This document shows, in pieces, positions 6,440 to 9,331 of a stretch of 9,331 bases of DNA (position 1 is the stretch's first letter; each line of letters starts with the position of its first letter). The stretch comes from Lachnospiraceae bacterium (lineage in GTDB: Bacteria > Bacillota > Clostridia > Lachnospirales > Lachnospiraceae), in assembly GCA_009774535.1 (NCBI GenBank), contig VSNY01000155.1, forward strand, positions 1 to 9,331. The letters run 5' to 3'. The notes beneath the pieces were generated by a model that worked only from the letters and a program-made list of their open reading frames with translations, was not told the DNA's origin and did not search any database. Both the position numbers and the translations under genes were made by a program.

Positions 6440-6638
6440 AAACTTCATGAAAGTATTCCCAAAATGCCGGTCCCGCAATTTTGACGCCTAGCAAAGCTAG
6501 GTGGGTAACCTCAATGGCGCTTCTGCCTTCCACTGCGTAATGATGGCCTGACATCCACTCCAAAATCTTGGAATCCCGTAAAACAAAATGTAGGTTCAAA
6601 ATAGCGGGTTATCGAACACCCCAGGAAATACTTTTATT
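6440..6638 (-). ncRNA. ssrS: 6S RNA (regulator of housekeeping RNA polymerase)
   Basis: 6S RNA mimics an open promoter and sequesters sigma-70-type RNA polymerase. The predicted transcript is about 199 nt, the usual size. The ends pair as AAAGUAUUUCC (6634-6624) with GGGAAUACUUU (6460-6450), followed by GGGGUG with CAUUUU. Next comes an internal loop holding UUCG opposite CGG, recalling E. coli 6S (GAUGUUCG and CGGCAUCUC). A second stem, CCCGCUAUUUUGA (6608-6596), pairs with 6484-6472 with one mismatch. A large bubble follows, with a CCUAGC-UUU-GCUAGG hairpin (6487-6501) on its 3' side and an apical arm. Five U residues at 6442-6438 mark a plausible 3' end. The consensus promoter fits a highly expressed stable RNA. 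Identification is from memory of the family and manual folding, without a covariance search. Confidence 0.87.
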
Positions 6639-6645
6639 AAAATTA

Positions 6646-6674
6646 ATTATACTCTACTATGTGCAGTATTGCAA
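6646..6674 (-). promoter_or_regulatory. Sigma-A promoter of 6S RNA
   Basis: On the minus strand TTGCAA (6674-6669), a 17-nt spacer and a perfect TATAAT (6651-6646) form a near-consensus promoter. The predicted start, about 6638, leads directly into the 5' strand of the 6S closing stem, with no ribosome binding site or gene following. Confidence 0.85.
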
Positions 6675-6681
6675 CAATTAT

Positions 6682-6690
6682 TTATCCACA
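6682..6690 (+). promoter_or_regulatory. Single perfect DnaA-box sequence
   Basis: TTATCCACA matches the DnaA-box consensus exactly and sits 7 bp upstream of the -35 element of the 6S RNA promoter. I found no second copy in the window, so this is not an origin. It may be chance or a DnaA contact at this promoter. Confidence 0.3.
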
Positions 6691-6741
6691 AGATGATGTA
6701 TTTTATGGAATTTTTGTAAAAAGAACAAAGCATTACGGAAA

Positions 6742-8448
6742 TTATAAAGTATTTGCCTGTTCTACTACTTTCTGAATTGCCTCTGCAGCATCAGCCGGAA
6801 GTTTGTTAAAGCCGCCTTCTTTCGTATCCAGTTCCTTCACGTTATTTAAACGGTCCGTCATACGTGCCTTCATCTGCGCTACATAATCCTTATCATTCAA
6901 ATCCGGTACGAAGCCTTCCCACTCAAAGATCTCAATATCTGTAAACGGTCCCCATGGCTTAAAGTCAGCCCTGTTTTCCACAATCGCTTCCAGAATGCCA
7001 AGCGTATCTTTTGGCTGTACCTTCTTGCCCATAAAATCGCCTGTATTAATAATATAGCAGTCTACATTCTTTTCTGCAACAAGTTTTTTGAATTTTTCAT
7101 AATCGTTTACGAGCGGATACGTACGGAACGGATTCGCGTAAGGTTCAATTACAAGCGCATTCGGATCAACGCCAGGCGCGAGACGTTCTGCTGTGGAACG
7201 TTTGGTAGCCAGTGTCGCGCCCATTACGGATGCTAAGGAAGCGCCCTTTAATTTTACAACAGGCGGCAGTGTCTGGTCTTTCATAATCCAGAAAATCGCG
7301 TTTACCGGGCTGTCGATTTTGTCCACACGGTTCGGCGACCACAGTTTGGACTTAATCGCACGGCCGTTGCCGTTACGGATATCTTCAGTAACCAATACGA
7401 CTTTACCATCTTCATCCAGAGTTGCGGAACAGTTCTGCGCTGTTAACAGGAACTTGTTGTCTTCGCAGGCAGTCGGATAATCTGCTGTCTTATCAAAGTA
7501 TGTCGGCTCTAAGGCAATGGATGCGCATGTATCTGTGTTAATCACAAACGCATCATCATGAAGCACCTTAATAGAAGGATATTTGCCGTCATGCTTTGCA
7601 TGTGTCAGTGTGGATTTCCCGGAGCCTGACAAGCCGAATACAGCTGCCACATACTTGGAGCCATCGTCGCGTGTATATTCTTTCTGACCGCCATGGCAGG
7701 ATGCATAGCCGTTGCGGTTTGCGATCGCCCATGCCAGCGTTAAGGTACCTTTCTTGTGCTCGCCAAAGTATCTCATACCAAGGATCGCCGCGCAGTTTGT
7801 CTCTGTATTGAAGTAACATAAGCATTTGCCGTCGCATACATCTGTCTGGTCAGAACCTGTCCACTGCGGATCGGAGAAAATATAGACATCCGGTTCGCTG
7901 CCGTTGCCTACCGGCAGGGACTGTTTGTACATTTTTGTATACGTATCGTTCATATACTGGAAGTTCAGCATCCAGTTATAAAGGATATTCTCTTCCCCTT
8001 CCGGAATCAAAAGATGGGCTTTTACCATAAATTCCGGATCAAGCCCGATAAATACCTGCGCATGGTACATCGTCTTCCAGCGTGTATCATAGACAGCGTC
8101 CATCAGGATCTTATCAAGCTTTGCACAATCCGTGCCTTCTTTGCCTGTAATCCTTCTTGCTGCCGCATAACGTCCGGTGATCGAGCCATCGTTGAACAGA
8201 AGCACCTTTGCTTCCGGCTCTAAGCCGATCTCTTCTGCCTTATATACCGGCATATCGGTCACAACCGTTCCAGGTGAATTTTTAGCCAGTTCATAAGCTT
8301 CCCTTAAGGTGTTCACCTTTATAACGTTATTACCATAAAACGGAGCTTCAATAATCGCACGCGTATTGGTAACCGGTGAGCTTACTTTTGGGAAACCTAC
8401 CTTATTCGGGCCGATTTCAGTTCTTGGGTAAAAGGCTTTTGTTGACAT
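6742..8448 (-). CDS. pckA: Phosphoenolpyruvate carboxykinase (ATP)
   Basis: The 568-residue cytosolic enzyme interconverts oxaloacetate + ATP and PEP + CO2 + ADP. In fermenting Clostridia it often runs toward oxaloacetate. Visible hallmarks are YFGEHKKG (228-235, the metal/substrate lysine region), SCHGG with H252, the P-loop FGLSGSGKST (271-280), the kinase-2 aspartates in LHDDAF (D298, D299), and a KRSTAER arginine segment (416-422). It is slightly longer than the 540-residue E. coli enzyme, and the P-loop reads SGSGKS rather than SGTGKT, consistent with a divergent clostridial subgroup. AAGGAGG lies 9 nt before the ATG. It has its own promoter and a 5' leader of about 65 nt containing an inverted repeat. 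No strong terminator follows; the 6S RNA promoter begins about 70 bp downstream. It diverges from gltA. Confidence 0.95.
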   Translation of the reverse strand: MSTKAFYPRTEIGPNKVGFPKVSSPVTNTRAIIEAPFYGNNVIKVNTLREAYELAKNSPGTVVTDMPVYKAEEIGLEPEAKVLLFNDGSITGRYAAARRITGKEGTDCAKLDKILMDAVYDTRWKTMYHAQVFIGLDPEFMVKAHLLIPEGEENILYNWMLNFQYMNDTYTKMYKQSLPVGNGSEPDVYIFSDPQWTGSDQTDVCDGKCLCYFNTETNCAAILGMRYFGEHKKGTLTLAWAIANRNGYASCHGGQKEYTRDDGSKYVAAVFGLSGSGKSTLTHAKHDGKYPSIKVLHDDAFVINTDTCASIALEPTYFDKTADYPTACEDNKFLLTAQNCSATLDEDGKVVLVTEDIRNGNGRAIKSKLWSPNRVDKIDSPVNAIFWIMKDQTLPPVVKLKGASLASVMGATLATKRSTAERLAPGVDPNALVIEPYANPFRTYPLVNDYEKFKKLVAEKNVDCYIINTGDFMGKKVQPKDTLGILEAIVENRADFKPWGPFTDIEIFEWEGFVPDLNDKDYVAQMKARMTDRLNNVKELDTKEGGFNKLPADAAEAIQKVVEQANTL

Positions 8449-8486
8449 TTATCAGTTCCTCCTTAAAATTATGGTTTTAGGATTAA

Positions 8487-8507
8487 TTCCCATGATCGTG
8501 ATGGGAA
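8487..8507. promoter_or_regulatory. Inverted repeat in the pckA leader
   Basis: TTCCCAT and ATGGGAA are perfect 7-bp arms around 7 nt, located just downstream of the predicted pckA transcription start. The position suits a repressor operator or an mRNA hairpin. It does not match the cre consensus. Confidence 0.4.
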
Positions 8508-8521
8508 ATTCACTAACTTAA

Positions 8522-8549
8522 ACTATACACCATGTTATTTTTTTGTCAA
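8522..8549 (-). promoter_or_regulatory. Sigma-A promoter of pckA
   Basis: On the minus strand a perfect TTGACA (8549-8544), a 16-nt A-rich spacer and TATAGT (8527-8522) predict a start near 8514, about 65 nt before the pckA ATG. Confidence 0.75.
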
Positions 8550-8670
8550 TCTTTTTCTGCAAAATAAATATTTTTGTCTATTTTAATCCATCAGCGGCAA
8601 AAAATCCATCCTTACAAATCATAAATTTTTATAAAATTTGCTAAAACTTACACATTCTTAACATTTTTTC

Positions 8671-8700
8671 TTGTTTTCGGGTTTTATCCTGTGGTAAGAT
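8671..8700 (+). promoter_or_regulatory. Promoter of the citrate synthase gene
   Basis: An extended -10, TGG-TAAGAT (8692-8700), is preceded by a weak TTGTTT -35 (8671-8676) at 18 nt. The predicted start near 8707 leaves a short leader of about 19 nt with AGGAGG at 8713-8718. AT-rich DNA with an AAATTTT-TAT-AAAATTT inverted repeat (8623-8639) lies upstream. Confidence 0.55.
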
Positions 8701-8725
8701 AGTGTCCAAGACAGGAGGTATGACT

Positions 8726-9331
8726 ATGAAAGAAAATGAATTTTCCAAAATCACACCTGAACTACAGCGTCTTGCTGATCTGGGCAGCCGGCATTTTACG
8801 ATTGATCCTTCGCTCTATGGTAAATACGATGTCAAACGCGGCCTGCGTGACATCAACGGCAAGGGTGTACTCGTCGGACTGACTGAGATTTCAGAAGTGT
8901 GTGCTACCAAAAGGGATGGAGACCAGGTCATTCCTGCTGATGGCGAATTATTTTACAGGGGCTACAATGTCAGGGACATTATTGCCGGTCTCGGGCCAGA
9001 TAACCATTTCGGATTTGAAGAAAGCGCATTTCTTTTAATCTTTGGAAAGCTTCCTGCCAAAGCGGAGTTAGCCGAATTTACCGGTCTGCTCTCTTATTAC
9101 CGTTCCCTTCCGACCAGTTTTGTACGTGATATCATTATGAAAGCTCCAAGTCATGATATGATGAATACGCTTGCGCGCAGCGTCTTAACGCTTTATTCTT
9201 ATGACAATAAAGCGGACGATATTTCCCTGCCTAACGTCCTGCGCCAGTGCATGCAGATGATCAGCTTGTTCCCGCTGCTTTCGGTCTATGGCTACCAGGC
9301 CTACCGCCATTATCACGACGGGGAAAGCCTG
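8726..9331 (+). CDS. gltA: Citrate synthase, N-terminal part (runs off the window)
   Basis: Open from the ATG at 8726 to the window edge, giving 202 residues without a stop. Characteristic citrate/2-methylcitrate synthase segments are GKGVLVGLTEISEV (about 45-58), DGELFYRGYNVRDI (72-85) and FEESAFLLIFGKLP (97-110). The enzyme condenses acetyl-CoA with oxaloacetate; its catalytic histidines and aspartate lie further on, outside the window, so a methylcitrate synthase cannot be excluded. AGGAGG at 8713-8718 is 7 nt from this ATG; an in-frame ATG at 8720 is only 1 nt from it and is rejected. Pairing with divergent pckA suits oxaloacetate supply for citrate and glutamate synthesis. Confidence 0.92.
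   Translation, partial: MKENEFSKITPELQRLADLGSRHFTIDPSLYGKYDVKRGLRDINGKGVLVGLTEISEVCATKRDGDQVIPADGELFYRGYNVRDIIAGLGPDNHFGFEESAFLLIFGKLPAKAELAEFTGLLSYYRSLPTSFVRDIIMKAPSHDMMNTLARSVLTLYSYDNKADDISLPNVLRQCMQMISLFPLLSVYGYQAYRHYHDGESL

Noticed and set aside
6143..6478. Minus-strand reading frame of 111 codons
   Set aside because: Its 5' part is the 3' strand of the 6S RNA and it has no good ribosome binding site. The product is basic and unrecognised, and repeats cross frames. A short gene starting at 6448 cannot be fully excluded.
6405..6599. Minus-strand reading frame of 64 codons
   Set aside because: It lies almost wholly within the 6S RNA and is explained by its structure; no SD sequence precedes it.
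6440..6638. Same locus as SRP RNA, tmRNA or RNase P RNA
   Set aside because: The SRP GGAAG-tetraloop region, the tmRNA tag frame and tRNA-like ends, and the RNase P conserved core are all absent; length and bubble layout fit 6S.

Overview
The window looks like chromosomal DNA of a Gram-positive, low-to-mid GC anaerobe of the Clostridia, most likely a Lachnospiraceae member. The reasons are strong AGGAGG-type ribosome binding sites, a SpoIID/LytB-domain protein, a clostridial-style ATP-type PEP carboxykinase beside a citrate synthase gene, and a lipoprotein class D beta-lactamase homologue. The genus assignment is inference.

Layout. (1) 26-994, plus strand: a complete class D beta-lactamase or penicillin-recognition lipoprotein. 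(2) 1074-1119: a perfect 19-bp stem-loop between convergent genes. (3) 1126-4930, minus strand, read right to left: a large membrane-anchored SpoIID/LytB-domain protein, a YihY/BrkB-family membrane protein, and a SMI1/KNR4 (SUKH)-like protein; the last two are 15 nt apart and clearly co-transcribed. (4) 5143-5880, minus strand: a HAD phosphatase of the YjjG/YfnB type. It has a terminator-like hairpin in its leader and, further upstream, a phased array of 11-bp direct repeats resembling a PhoB/PhoP-type response-regulator site. (5) About 5942-6440: roughly 500 bases with no convincing gene, rich in ACAAAAG repeats on the minus strand. (6) About 6440-6638, minus strand: a 6S RNA gene, recognised by its consensus promoter, its long closing stems and its UGUUCG / CGGCAU elements. 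(7) 6742-8448, minus strand: PEP carboxykinase. (8) 8726-9331, plus strand: the start of a citrate synthase gene, cut by the window edge. pckA and gltA diverge from a 277-bp region containing a promoter for each.

How the genes relate. pckA and gltA belong together functionally: PEP carboxykinase interconverts PEP and oxaloacetate, and citrate synthase uses oxaloacetate for the citrate-to-glutamate branch. 6S RNA, which sequesters housekeeping RNA polymerase, sits directly downstream of pckA under its own promoter, with a perfect DnaA-box sequence just upstream. The left half is a mix of envelope and cell-wall functions (beta-lactamase-like lipoprotein, SpoIID/LytB, YihY) with no obvious shared pathway. 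I saw no tRNA, rRNA, CRISPR array, transposase or phage gene. The most useful results are the 6S RNA, which overlapping spurious reading frames hide, and the regulatory architecture upstream of the HAD gene. I did not find convincing evidence of a wholly new multi-gene system.
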